Positions 15,588 through 23,970 of a stretch of DNA of 64,000 bases are shown here, in pieces. Each line of letters starts with the position of its first letter. The stretch's first letter is position 1. The DNA is from Desulfobulbaceae bacterium DB1. Its GTDB lineage: Bacteria; Desulfobacterota; Desulfobulbia; Desulfobulbales; SURF-16. The notes under the pieces are model-generated. The model made no database searches, was not told where the DNA came from, and saw nothing but the letters and a program-made list of their open reading frames with translations. The DNA lies in assembly GCA_001914235.1 (NCBI GenBank), contig MQUF01000004.1:1-64000 (forward strand). Reading direction: 5' to 3'. Position numbers and translations under genes: made by a program.

Positions 15588-16910
15588 TCAGCGTTTAAAA
15601 TAACGGGCTGTTTCGGTTTTGACCACCTGGGAAAGCAGCAGCAGGCCGATGATGTTGGGAATGGCCATCATGCCGTTCATCAGGTCGGAGAAATTCCAGA
15701 CGAATTCCAGCTTCATCATGGCGCCCACGATCACCACGCAGACGAAGACAACCCGGTACGGATTAATGGCGCGCGGCCCGGCCAGATATTCAACGGCCTT
15801 TTCGCCGTAGTAATTCCAGCCGATCAGGGTGGAATAGGCAAAAAGGCCGGTGGCCAGGGCGACAATCACCACCCCGCCCTGACCCAGGGTGTCGCCGAAA
15901 CTGGCGCTGGTCAACTGTCCGGGCGCTACGCCCTGCAGCCAGCAGGGAGCGGTGAGGATCACCAGCGCGGTCATGGTGCAGACCACCAGTGTGTCGATGA
16001 AGGTCTGGGTCATGCTGACCAGGGCCTGCTTGACCGGATCCTTGGTCCGTGCCGCGGCGGCGGCGATGGGGGCCGATCCCAGGCCCGACTCGTTGGAGAA
16101 GACGCCGCGCGCTACGCCGTAACGCATGGCCGCGGCTACCGTTGCCCCGACAAAGCCGCCCGTGGCGGCCGACGGGTTGAAGGCGTGATAAAAGATCAGA
16201 TACAGGGCATGTGGTATCTCGCTTGCGTTCAACGTCAGCACCAGCAGCGCGGCGCCCACGTAACCGACGATCATGAAAGGCACCAGCAGGGAGGTGAAGC
16301 GGCCGATGGACTTGATGCCGCCGAGAATGACCAGCCCGGTCAGCAGCATCAGGACCGTTCCGGTCAGCCATGGTTCGATGTTGAAGGTCGATTGGAAAAT
16401 GGCGGCCACCGCGTTGGCCTGGGTCATGTTGCCGATGCCGAAGGTCGCCATGGCGGTGAACAGGGCGAACAACCACGCCAGGCGGGGAAGTCCCGCGCCC
16501 TTGGCCAGATAATACATCGGTCCGCCGCGCATGCCGTATTCCCCTTTTTCCCGGTATTTGACCGCCAGCACCGCTTCCGCATACTTGGTCGCCATGCCGA
16601 CCAGGCCCGTCATCCACATCCAGAACACCGCTCCCGGCCCGCCGATGGAAATGGCTGTGGCCACGCCGACGATATTGCCGATGCCCACCGTGGCGGCAAG
16701 GGCGGTCATGAGCGCCGCAAAATGACTGATGTCTCCTTCCGTGCCCAGTTCCTTGTGCCAGATCAGACGCAGGGCGTGGGGCAGGGCCCGGAACTGCATG
16801 CCGCGCAGCAGTATGGTCAGGTAGAGTCCGGTGCCCACCAGTAAAATCAGCATGGGCGGGCCCCAGATCCAGCCGGACAGGGTGGAAATCAACAATTCAA
16901 TCGTAGCCAT
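15588..16910 (-). CDS. Sodium:alanine/glycine symporter (AGCS family)
   Basis: A 440-residue inner-membrane symporter of the AGCS family, taking up alanine or glycine with sodium. About ten hydrophobic segments; family motifs include GNIVGVATAISIGGPGAVFW near residue 95 and the glycine-rich GMRGGPMYYLAKG. The chosen ATG (MATIELL) follows AAAGGA; the frame runs open further upstream without a good site. It stands alone between ExbD and the GGDEF-EAL gene, all on the minus strand but separated by more than 130 bp on each side. Confidence 0.92.
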   Translation of the reverse strand: MATIELLISTLSGWIWGPPMLILLVGTGLYLTILLRGMQFRALPHALRLIWHKELGTEGDISHFAALMTALAATVGIGNIVGVATAISIGGPGAVFWMWMTGLVGMATKYAEAVLAVKYREKGEYGMRGGPMYYLAKGAGLPRLAWLFALFTAMATFGIGNMTQANAVAAIFQSTFNIEPWLTGTVLMLLTGLVILGGIKSIGRFTSLLVPFMIVGYVGAALLVLTLNASEIPHALYLIFYHAFNPSAATGGFVGATVAAAMRYGVARGVFSNESGLGSAPIAAAAARTKDPVKQALVSMTQTFIDTLVVCTMTALVILTAPCWLQGVAPGQLTSASFGDTLGQGGVVIVALATGLFAYSTLIGWNYYGEKAVEYLAGPRAINPYRVVFVCVVIVGAMMKLEFVWNFSDLMNGMMAIPNIIGLLLLSQVVKTETARYFKR

Positions 16911-17221
16911 GGGCGGGTCCTTTTTGTGTCGAGGAAATAATTGATGAATTTGCAAAAAGCTGAAAAAGATGTCATTGCAAGCCGGGGGAGGAGTGGCGAC
17001 GTGTCGTGACGGACCGAAAAACACGGCATCTGGTCACGGGGAAACTCTTGCCGCTGCACCGTCCGTCCCACTGCTTTTTGCGACATTACTTTGCCATGAA
17101 CCTGCGCGTTGTCAAGCAATTTCGCAACCTGACATACGGCCTCATGGTGAACGGCATCCGCGCTATTGGCGCAATTTGTCGATACGGCATTTTGTTTGGA
17201 GGTTCATGCCGGCAGGTGATT
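16911..17221. other. Intergenic region upstream of the symporter
   Basis: About 310 bp that must hold the symporter promoter and the 3' end of the exbBD transcript. I see no terminator-like hairpin, RNA motif or small gene in it. Confidence 0.4.
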
Positions 17222-17623
17222 CTATTTGTGTTCTATGGCCAGATGCAGACTGCTCGCTCCGCTCATTTTTGCAATATCCATGGCTGCTATCACCCGGTCA
17301 TAGCGGACGTCCCGGTCGGCCTTGATCACCACCTCCTGTCGGTCGGCCTCGGCCAGGCCGAAACGGACCTGTCTGGCCAGTTCCTGTTCTCCCACCAAAG
17401 TATCGGCAATGTAGAAATTGCCCTGGCTGTCGACGGTGATGACGACCAGCTGTTCGATGGCCGGTTTTTCGCTGTCCACTTGCGGCAAGCGGATGTCGAT
17501 GGCCTCCTGGGTGACGAAATTGCTGGTCAGCAGGAAATAGACGAGCAAAAGAAAGACGATATCGATGAGGGAGGTCAGGGGAACGGCGACCTGGGTGCGG
17601 GAACGTCTGGGAAAGGTGAGCAT
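17222..17623 (-). CDS. exbD: ExbD/TolR-family biopolymer transport protein
   Basis: A 133-residue protein with a short basic cytoplasmic tail, one membrane segment carrying the essential aspartate (SLIDIVFLLLVYFLLTS, D21) and a periplasmic ExbD/TolR domain. With the ExbB-like protein it forms the proton channel that energises TonB- or Tol-type transport. It begins 3 bp after the ExbB-like stop. No tonB or outer-membrane receptor gene is adjacent, so ExbBD versus TolQR cannot be settled. Confidence 0.9.
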   Translation of the reverse strand: MLTFPRRSRTQVAVPLTSLIDIVFLLLVYFLLTSNFVTQEAIDIRLPQVDSEKPAIEQLVVITVDSQGNFYIADTLVGEQELARQVRFGLAEADRQEVVIKADRDVRYDRVIAAMDIAKMSGASSLHLAIEHK

Positions 17624-17626
17624 AGA

Positions 17627-18265
17627 TCACTCCTGTTGCGAAGAGAGCCAGGCCTTGACCAGGAAAACCGCGACCTCTTCGTGCATGGCCTGCAGTTCCT
17701 GCAAACGATTTTCCAGGTAATTGTGGAAAAAGACGATGGGGATGGCAACAACCAGGCCATAGGCGGTGGTCAGCAGGGCTTCCCAGATGCCGCCGGCCAG
17801 GACGGATGCATTAACGCGTCCGCCCAGTTGCTGGACGGCCATAAAGGCCTTGATCATGCCGAAAACAGTGCCGAGCAGGCCGAGAAGCGGGGCAATGTTG
17901 CCCAGGGTTGCCAGGGTGCCGAGATAGCGGTCCATCAACTTCAGTTCGCGGTTGACGCTGTGGGAGAGGATGAGCTCCAGGGTCTCGCGGTCGGTCGGAT
18001 CATCGGCGATTCCATCGCGCAAAATGCGTTCCGCCGGCGGGGAGGTGAAGGCGCCGTCCCGTTCCCTGGCCCGGAGTTTGGCGCGGGCCTCCGCGAATTT
18101 GCCCTTGCCGACCAGTTGATAAATGGAATCGATCAGTGACGGGTTGATCCTGGATGCGGCCCGATAGTACAGGAACCGTTCAAGAAAAATGGTCCAGCCG
18201 GCGATGGAACAAAACAGAATCGGCCACGCCAGAACCCCCCCCTTTAACAAGAATTCCACGGTCAT
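17627..18265 (-). CDS. exbB: MotA/TolQ/ExbB proton channel protein
   Basis: A 212-residue inner-membrane protein with three hydrophobic segments (about 8-30, 115-140, 160-185) and the conserved LGTLATLGNIAPLLGLLGTV stretch of the MotA/TolQ/ExbB family. The ATG follows CAAAGGAG; an upstream open frame adds 34 residues without a ribosome site. First gene of the exbB-exbD pair. Confidence 0.91.
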   Translation of the reverse strand: MTVEFLLKGGVLAWPILFCSIAGWTIFLERFLYYRAASRINPSLIDSIYQLVGKGKFAEARAKLRARERDGAFTSPPAERILRDGIADDPTDRETLELILSHSVNRELKLMDRYLGTLATLGNIAPLLGLLGTVFGMIKAFMAVQQLGGRVNASVLAGGIWEALLTTAYGLVVAIPIVFFHNYLENRLQELQAMHEEVAVFLVKAWLSSQQE

Positions 18266-18543
18266 CGTTCGCTCCTTTGCCGCAGGGAACAGGTGTTTGC
18301 AGGTTGCAGGCAATTGTTTTTTTGCCGACCTCACCGCGACGGCGGTTGCAAACCTCATCGACCACATGGCCGATCAGGTTTGCCCCATAACAAAGGGATA
18401 CTTTTTTTAGGGGCTCTTTGTCAATTTAAAACAAATTGATCGGCCGGCCGCGGATGGGGGCGATGCATCGTGTTTCATGGGAAAAGGGAGCATGGCGGGG
18501 CATGCGGGGAAGCGGAAGGGAGAAGGCGGCCGGTATCGGATTG

Positions 18544-19587
18544 TCATGATGACAATTTGGGCCAAACAATATTTTCCCACCAGTATTTGTTGCCGTTCCA
18601 ATTGGTTAAGGTTTGAATGGCGCCGTTTATCACCGCGTGTATGGGGTCAGGGGCGATTTGAACCCTTATGCCGGTTCGTGCTGCGATTAATTTGTCCATT
18701 CCCTCGATACAGGCTCCGCCGCCTGTCAGGCAAATTCCTGAATCCTCTATTTCGCTATATGTTTTTTGCGGCAGTTTTTTTAAGCTGAATTCAATCTTGA
18801 CGATGATTTTGTCAATGACCGGCTCCATGGCCTTGATGACATCTGTTTTGTGTATACAGCGATCAATCTTGCATCTTTTGACGATATCAATTCCGGAAAC
18901 ATTGAATGTTTCGGACCCGCATTCCTGATTTCGCGACAGTGATGAAATGAGATTTGTTAATTTTTCAGTGTCGGTATCATATATCTGTACTTTGTATTTT
19001 GTCATCACCGCCGAACGAACAGCTCGCTGAAGATCACTGCAGGCGATACGAACCGATGAGGAGTTGATGATGCGTCCATCGCGGAATATCGCCATGTCAG
19101 TGACTCCGTCCCCGATATCTATGAGCAGCTGGGCATTTGGCCGGGTAATGTCCATGCCGGCTCCTATTGCGGCAGCCCAGACTTCCGGGATTATTGCCAC
19201 CTGGGATGCCCCGGCATTCATAAGCGCTGTGCAAAGGAGATTTCGTTCGTTTTCCGTGGTATCGGTCGGGGCGCTGGCCAATGAAAGCGGGGCCGATAAA
19301 AATCTTCTCGATTTCTTTACTAATGGTTTTAACAGGGCCACGGCGTTTTTGAGGTCGACAATGACGCCGCCGCGCAGCGGCTTTGCGGCAAGTTTGTTGT
19401 TGATATACTGGATGTATTCGTCGGAAATAGTATTTGTCTTATCGGTCGTCAGGCTGATGGACGAAGGTCTTTCAGTAACTTCACCATGCAGCGAGGTGTA
19501 GATGCGGGTATTCGCGGTGCCGAGGTCGACGGCGATACTTGGTTGTGATATAAAACCGAATAAAAGGGACAGACTACGTTTACCCAT
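18544..19587 (-). CDS. Divergent MreB/actin-like protein
   Basis: A 347-residue actin-fold protein. Phosphate-binding loops can be seen: SIAVDLGTANTRIY (about 17-30), LLIDIGDGVTDMAIF (about 150) and GICLTGGGACIEGMDKL (about 290). It is similar in length to MreB but divergent, with mostly non-MreB sequence between motifs and a short N-terminus. Three ATGs follow each other directly after GGAAGG; the third has the best spacing. The gene starts 16 bp after the RNA methyltransferase stop. No mreC/mreD, pilM or rodA neighbours, so a role in cell shape is not established; it may be a specialised filament or an Mbl-like paralogue. Confidence 0.75.
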   Translation of the reverse strand: MGKRSLSLLFGFISQPSIAVDLGTANTRIYTSLHGEVTERPSSISLTTDKTNTISDEYIQYINNKLAAKPLRGGVIVDLKNAVALLKPLVKKSRRFLSAPLSLASAPTDTTENERNLLCTALMNAGASQVAIIPEVWAAAIGAGMDITRPNAQLLIDIGDGVTDMAIFRDGRIINSSSVRIACSDLQRAVRSAVMTKYKVQIYDTDTEKLTNLISSLSRNQECGSETFNVSGIDIVKRCKIDRCIHKTDVIKAMEPVIDKIIVKIEFSLKKLPQKTYSEIEDSGICLTGGGACIEGMDKLIAARTGIRVQIAPDPIHAVINGAIQTLTNWNGNKYWWENIVWPKLSS

Positions 19588-19603
19588 CATCATCCTTCCT
19601 TCA

Positions 19604-20743
19604 TTATTTTGACTTCCAGCAGACCAGCCTTCCTTCAAGCCCTCCGTTGAAAAGAACTTTCTCCCATGCGGGTTTGAGGCCGGTATCCTTGACCAGCTCC
19701 TCCTTGCCGAGATAAATGAAGGCGGCGGTAAGGTTTGTCTGGTCCTTGATGAAATTGCCCAGTTCCCGCAGGAACTGGTCCGTGCCTTTTTTCTCCTGCA
19801 GGCGGATGCCGTAGGGCGGGTTGGTGACGAGCACGGTTTGTTCAGTGAGCCGGATTTGCTGATAGGGCTTGGTGGCGATCGGAATGGAATCGCCGTGCGG
19901 CAGCATGGCGAGGTTTGTTCTGGCCGCTTTCACCGCAGCGGGCGCAATGTCGCTGCCGGAAATGAGCCCTTTGGGCAGGCGACGGATGTTGTTGTTGGCC
20001 TCGGTTTTGACTTGTTGCCAAAGAGCCGGGTCGAATTCCTGCATCATCTCGAAACCGAAGCGTTGGCGCAGAAAGCCCGCGGGAATCCGGCAGGCGTGCA
20101 TCAGCGCCTCGCTTACAATGGTGCCGGAGCCGCACATCGGGTCAAGAAGCGGGGTTTTGCCGTCCCAGCCGCTCATGCGGATGATGGCCGCGGCCACCGT
20201 TTCCTGCATCGGCGCTTCGACGCTTTCCTGGCGGTAACCCCGTCGGTGCAGGGAGCCGCCGGAGGTGTCGATGCTGATGATTGCTTTATTGCGATCAATG
20301 CGCAGGTTGAACCACAGGTCCGGATGCTCGGTGTCGATGTTGGGCCGGATGCCGCAACGGTCACGGAAATGGTCGGCAATGGCGTCCTTCAGGCAGAGGG
20401 CTGCGTACTGGGAATGTTTGATCCTGCTCCCGGCAACCGACGCCTTGATGGCAAAAGTGGAATTTTCCGTCAGCAGGTTGTGCCATTCGATTTTGCGGGC
20501 CGTCTGGTAAAGATATTTCGTGCTGTGGCAGTCAAAGGTGAGAAGGGGGGCCAGAATCCGGGTGCAAAGCCGGGACATGTAATTGACCCTGTACAGGGTG
20601 GCAAGGTCGCCGGAAAAATAGATGCCCATGAAGGCGCTTTTGACATCCCGGGCGCCGAGATTGGTGATCTCTTCGGCGCCGAATTTTTCAAGTCCCCGGG
20701 CGATCTGGGCAAAATAACGGTTTGTTTTCTGATAGGTAAACAT
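19604..20743 (-). CDS. THUMP-domain RNA guanine-N2 methyltransferase (RlmL/YpsC-like)
   Basis: A 379-residue SAM-dependent methyltransferase with an N-terminal ferredoxin-like/THUMP region (about 10-155) and a Rossmann domain with DPMCGSGTI (about 200) and the N2-methylation motif NPPYGIR (about 310). This is the architecture of the enzymes that make m2G in 23S rRNA (RlmL N-terminal half, Bacillus YpsC). The ATG has no clear ribosome site; a TTG two codons earlier is possible. It lies between an uncharacterised gene and the MreB-like gene in a tight leftward run. Confidence 0.85.
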   Translation of the reverse strand: MFTYQKTNRYFAQIARGLEKFGAEEITNLGARDVKSAFMGIYFSGDLATLYRVNYMSRLCTRILAPLLTFDCHSTKYLYQTARKIEWHNLLTENSTFAIKASVAGSRIKHSQYAALCLKDAIADHFRDRCGIRPNIDTEHPDLWFNLRIDRNKAIISIDTSGGSLHRRGYRQESVEAPMQETVAAAIIRMSGWDGKTPLLDPMCGSGTIVSEALMHACRIPAGFLRQRFGFEMMQEFDPALWQQVKTEANNNIRRLPKGLISGSDIAPAAVKAARTNLAMLPHGDSIPIATKPYQQIRLTEQTVLVTNPPYGIRLQEKKGTDQFLRELGNFIKDQTNLTAAFIYLGKEELVKDTGLKPAWEKVLFNGGLEGRLVCWKSK

Positions 20744-20768
20744 TGGCAATCGGGGAAATGGCGGCGTG

Positions 20769-21512
20769 TCAGCGTGCTGCCGCGGTTTTTTTGCTGGTCA
20801 GGAATTCCAGGGTTTCATTATCATGCAGTCTGTAGGCCTGGGCAGCCAGCTTTTTTAATGTTTTCTCCACCTTGTCAAGGGGAGGCAGCGGCTCGATGAA
20901 CGGCAGGTGGTGTTCAATGGGCAGGGGAACGGCGATGGCCATTTTTTGCTCCAGACTCTGGGCAATGCCGATTTCCATGCCGCCCTCCATGCTCCCCAGT
21001 TTTTTCGAGTTGCCCAGCGAGCGCAGGAAGCCGAGCATGGAGCCCAGATCATTCTGTTGGTGAAAGACCTCTATTTCCTCGGCGAGTTCCCTGTTTGCCT
21101 CTTTCAGTTCCTCGAATTTCTTCCGGTAATGCCTGGTGTGAAATTCAAGCCTTTCGTAGCAGTCCATCAGGAGATTCTCGAATCTTCCCGCCCTGGTAAG
21201 CCCGTGTTCCTTGATGCCCACGAAAACCCGCTCCATGATGGTTTTGGATTCAATGAAAAAAGGGTCGTAAAACTGTTTTTTGTCAAAGGTCGTCAGGCCG
21301 AGAAACTGATCAACCAGCGTCTCGTCCTTTAAAATTATATAAATGCGGATCAGGTCGAAGCTGATCCTCTTTTCCAGAATGAAGGAGTGCATGCTGATTT
21401 CATTTTCAAGTTCAACCTTGTCGTCCTCAATGAGCTTGCGGAATCCGAAATAACGGTCGGCCATATCCCTTTTGATTTCATAGGCAATAACTTCGTCTAT
21501 TTTTGCTTTCAT
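20769..21512 (-). CDS. Uncharacterised protein with coiled-coil centre
   Basis: A 247-residue soluble protein I do not recognise. It is rich in charged residues, has a likely coiled-coil stretch at about 108-150 (FEELKEANRELAEEIEVFHQ), then a glycine-containing segment and a C-terminal helix. No signal peptide or membrane segment. It lies 9 bp after the PPC/DUF296 gene and 25 bp before the RNA methyltransferase, so it is probably co-transcribed with both. Confidence 0.7.
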   Translation of the reverse strand: MKAKIDEVIAYEIKRDMADRYFGFRKLIEDDKVELENEISMHSFILEKRISFDLIRIYIILKDETLVDQFLGLTTFDKKQFYDPFFIESKTIMERVFVGIKEHGLTRAGRFENLLMDCYERLEFHTRHYRKKFEELKEANRELAEEIEVFHQQNDLGSMLGFLRSLGNSKKLGSMEGGMEIGIAQSLEQKMAIAVPLPIEHHLPFIEPLPPLDKVEKTLKKLAAQAYRLHDNETLEFLTSKKTAAAR

Positions 21513-21521
21513 GGCAGGCGC

Positions 21522-21962
21522 TCAGGAAAAGGTGAGGATGTTGAAGCCTTTATCCTCGGACCAGGGGCGGCCGGCGGTAAATCCGCATATCTCAAAGAGG
21601 ATCACCTCCAGGAGCAGATATGTCCGGCTGCCCTTGCGCAGGCAGCCGGTAATGGTTTCCCCGTGGTGGCCGAGGGCGGCATGGAGGTGGATTTTCGGGG
21701 CATCGTTTTCATCGCGGAAGATACTGCCGCTGCCCAGGGTTTCACGGGCGTCGCGCACTTCACGCCAAACCGGATCCGGCGGCATGACCGGCTCTTTCGG
21801 ACCGGTGACGAGATCGATTTCCCTGATGCCGCCGATGACCTGGAACCAGCTGTTGCGGATATTTTCCTTTTTGACTATTTCGGTCAGGCCGCCCAAGAGG
21901 TCGTCGCCGTCGTCAAAACGGATGGTAAGGACCCTGCTGATTGAGCCGGTGCGGTAGTCCAT
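21522..21962 (-). CDS. PPC/DUF296 domain protein
   Basis: A 146-residue single-domain PPC (DUF296) protein. The histidines of the presumed metal site are in KIHLHAALGHHGETITGCLR; the fold runs from VLTIRFDDGDDLLGGLTEIV to VILFEI. Bacterial members form trimers and are proposed DNA-binding or metal-binding proteins, but no activity is proven. An ATG with GGAG upstream starts the gene. It lies between DarP and an uncharacterised gene in one direction. Confidence 0.85.
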   Translation of the reverse strand: MDYRTGSISRVLTIRFDDGDDLLGGLTEIVKKENIRNSWFQVIGGIREIDLVTGPKEPVMPPDPVWREVRDARETLGSGSIFRDENDAPKIHLHAALGHHGETITGCLRKGSRTYLLLEVILFEICGFTAGRPWSEDKGFNILTFS

Positions 21963-22034
21963 GGTGTTTCTCCTGATTTATTTGGGCAATATGTCGCACG
22001 TCACAATTAAGGAGGTGAATCCATCAGTGGGTAG

Positions 22035-22610
22035 TTATTCCGACTCTTGGCTTCCGACTCCTGAATCCTGCTCAGCGGTCCATTTTTTTCGTTCGGACGC
22101 GGCCTTCAACAGGCGAAAAATCTCCCGGCCGACAGCGGCCTTGCGGCTTCGGGTATAACGCCAGGCCGATGTGCGGACGGCATCGATGTCGAGACCTGGA
22201 AGATTTTCCGCCGCGGCGTCAAGGGCGGGACTGTCCCATGACCGGTCGAGTTCCACCTGCATTTCATCCGCGGTTTCGGCTGCGGCGATGGCCTCGTTGA
22301 TGATGGTGTCGCGCAGATTTTCCAGTTCGTGAAATTCTTTTTTCTGCTTGAGATGCGAACCTTTTTCCGTTTCCATGAAATGAAAGAGAGGTTCAGGGTC
22401 GAGCTCGCGCAGATTCTTGGTGAGGTATTTGATCTGTCTTTTCCTGGCGCCGGCTTTCAGCGGCTGGGCGGCAAGGATTTCAGATTTAATGAAGTCGTCG
22501 CAGGGCAGTTTTTTGACGTCCTGGGGGGAGAGGTCGACAAGTGCCGCTGCAAGCTCTTCCACGTTTTTGGCGCGGCGTTTTTTTTCAGATCGAGACAGCT
22601 GATAATCCAT
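22035..22610 (-). CDS. darP: Ribosome biogenesis factor DarP (YjgA)
   Basis: A 191-residue DUF615 protein. The N-terminus SRSEKKRRAKNVEELAAALV followed by LSPQDVKKLPCDD and GARKRQIKYLTKNLRELD is the YjgA/DarP pattern; this protein binds late 50S assembly intermediates in E. coli. Highly charged and helical with no membrane segment. It heads the leftward run that continues with the PPC protein about 70 bp away. Confidence 0.9.
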   Translation of the reverse strand: MDYQLSRSEKKRRAKNVEELAAALVDLSPQDVKKLPCDDFIKSEILAAQPLKAGARKRQIKYLTKNLRELDPEPLFHFMETEKGSHLKQKKEFHELENLRDTIINEAIAAAETADEMQVELDRSWDSPALDAAAENLPGLDIDAVRTSAWRYTRSRKAAVGREIFRLLKAASERKKWTAEQDSGVGSQESE

Positions 22611-22759
22611 GATTTTAGTTGCTAAGTTTCTTGAGGCTACGGTACTATGATATTTTTAATGGCGGCCGTGCAGGGCCACCTGCCTTTTTTTTACTATCTA
22701 ACCTTAAAGCAGCCTCATAAGCAAAAGAATAATTCCTCCCCGTGAATTAAGGAACCATT

Positions 22760-23929
22760 ATGACGACAAAAAAATTTACCGTTACCCAGCCCACCCGGAT
22801 CCGTTTCGGCGTCGGAGCAATTGATGATCTGGCCTCAGCGGTTCATGAGCTTGGCGGCACGAAGGTGCTGCTGGTTGTCGACCCGAGCCTGAAAAACGTC
22901 GGCCTGCTGGAGCGGATTACCGCGCCGCTTGACGGGGGAGGGGTCAAGTATGAAATATTCGACCACGTTGATCCGGAGCCCGGCTTGAAGCTGGCCGATG
23001 AGGCGGCGCGTCTGGCCGGCAAGGCGAAATGCGACTGTGTCATCGGCGCGGGCGGCGGATCGGCCATGGATGTGGCCAAGGCGGCCAGTATCCTGCTGAC
23101 CAACGGCGGCAAGGCCGTGGATTATCTGGGGCTCGGCAAGATCGGCAAGCCCGGCGTGCCGAAGATCATGGTGCCCACCACGGCGGGTACCGGCGCGGAA
23201 GTTACCTTTACCGCGGTTTTTATCAACGAGAAAACCAAAAGCAAGGGCGGCATGAACGGGGATCCGCTTTATCCGGAAATGGCGGTGCTTGATCCCGCCC
23301 TGACCCTGACCCTCCCCCCCAAAGTCACCGCCGCGCCGGGCATTGACGCCTTTACCCATGCCCTGGAGGCCTTTGTTTCAACCCAGTCCCATACCATCTC
23401 CGATATGTATGCCATGGAGGCCATGAGCCTGATCAGCGCCAATCTGCCCATGGCCTACGCCAACGGCGGCAATATCGAGGCGCGCTCCGCCATGATGATG
23501 GGCAGTCTGCTCGGCGGCAAGGCCCTGGCCACGGCAGGAGTCGGCCTGGTGCATGCCATGGCCTATCCCCTGGGCGGCATGTTCGGCATTCCCCATGGTC
23601 TGGCCAATGCCGTGCTGTTGCCCTTTGTGGTGGAGTACAACATCATCGCAAGTCCGGAAAAGTTTGCCCGCATCGCGGACATCATGGGCTATGACGTGGC
23701 CGATCTTTCCCTGCGCGACGCGGCCCGGACAGCGGTGGAGGCGGTGTATGAACTGAATCAGGATGTGGAGATCCCGTCAAGCCTGGAGGCAATCGGCATC
23801 CCGGCGGACAAGATAGCGAAGATGGCCGAGATCGCCCTGACCGTGACCCGTCCGGTGGAAAACAACCCACGCCGGCCCAGCCTGGAGGATGTGATCCGAA
23901 TTTACGAGATAGCGCACAAGGGTTGGTAG
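22760..23929 (+). CDS. kdnB: Kdo 8-oxidase (iron-containing alcohol dehydrogenase family)
   Basis: A 389-residue group-III (iron-type) alcohol dehydrogenase: NAD loop GAGGGSAMDVAKAAS (about 97), metal ligands in PGIDAFTHALEAFVS, GLVHAMAYPLG and GIPHGLANAVLLP. On its own the family says little about substrate, but the next gene is a close match to Shewanella KdnA and kdsB follows, the same gene set that makes 8-amino-Kdo there. KdnB oxidises C8 of Kdo to the aldehyde. AAGGA precedes the ATG. Confidence in the family is very high, in the Kdo role moderate to high. Confidence 0.8.
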   Translation: MTTKKFTVTQPTRIRFGVGAIDDLASAVHELGGTKVLLVVDPSLKNVGLLERITAPLDGGGVKYEIFDHVDPEPGLKLADEAARLAGKAKCDCVIGAGGGSAMDVAKAASILLTNGGKAVDYLGLGKIGKPGVPKIMVPTTAGTGAEVTFTAVFINEKTKSKGGMNGDPLYPEMAVLDPALTLTLPPKVTAAPGIDAFTHALEAFVSTQSHTISDMYAMEAMSLISANLPMAYANGGNIEARSAMMMGSLLGGKALATAGVGLVHAMAYPLGGMFGIPHGLANAVLLPFVVEYNIIASPEKFARIADIMGYDVADLSLRDAARTAVEAVYELNQDVEIPSSLEAIGIPADKIAKMAEIALTVTRPVENNPRRPSLEDVIRIYEIAHKGW

Positions 23930-23970
23930 AAAAAGAGTCCGACCAATAAGACCAATGAGGAGTAAAAACA

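Noticed and set aside
15477-16844. A 455-codon plus-strand open frame opposite the symporter
   Set aside because: His/Gly/Gln-rich shadow of a membrane-protein gene.
22005-22035. AAGGAGGTGA sequence, like a strong ribosome site or the 16S rRNA 3' end
   Set aside because: No sensible gene follows on the plus strand and no rRNA is near; probably chance.
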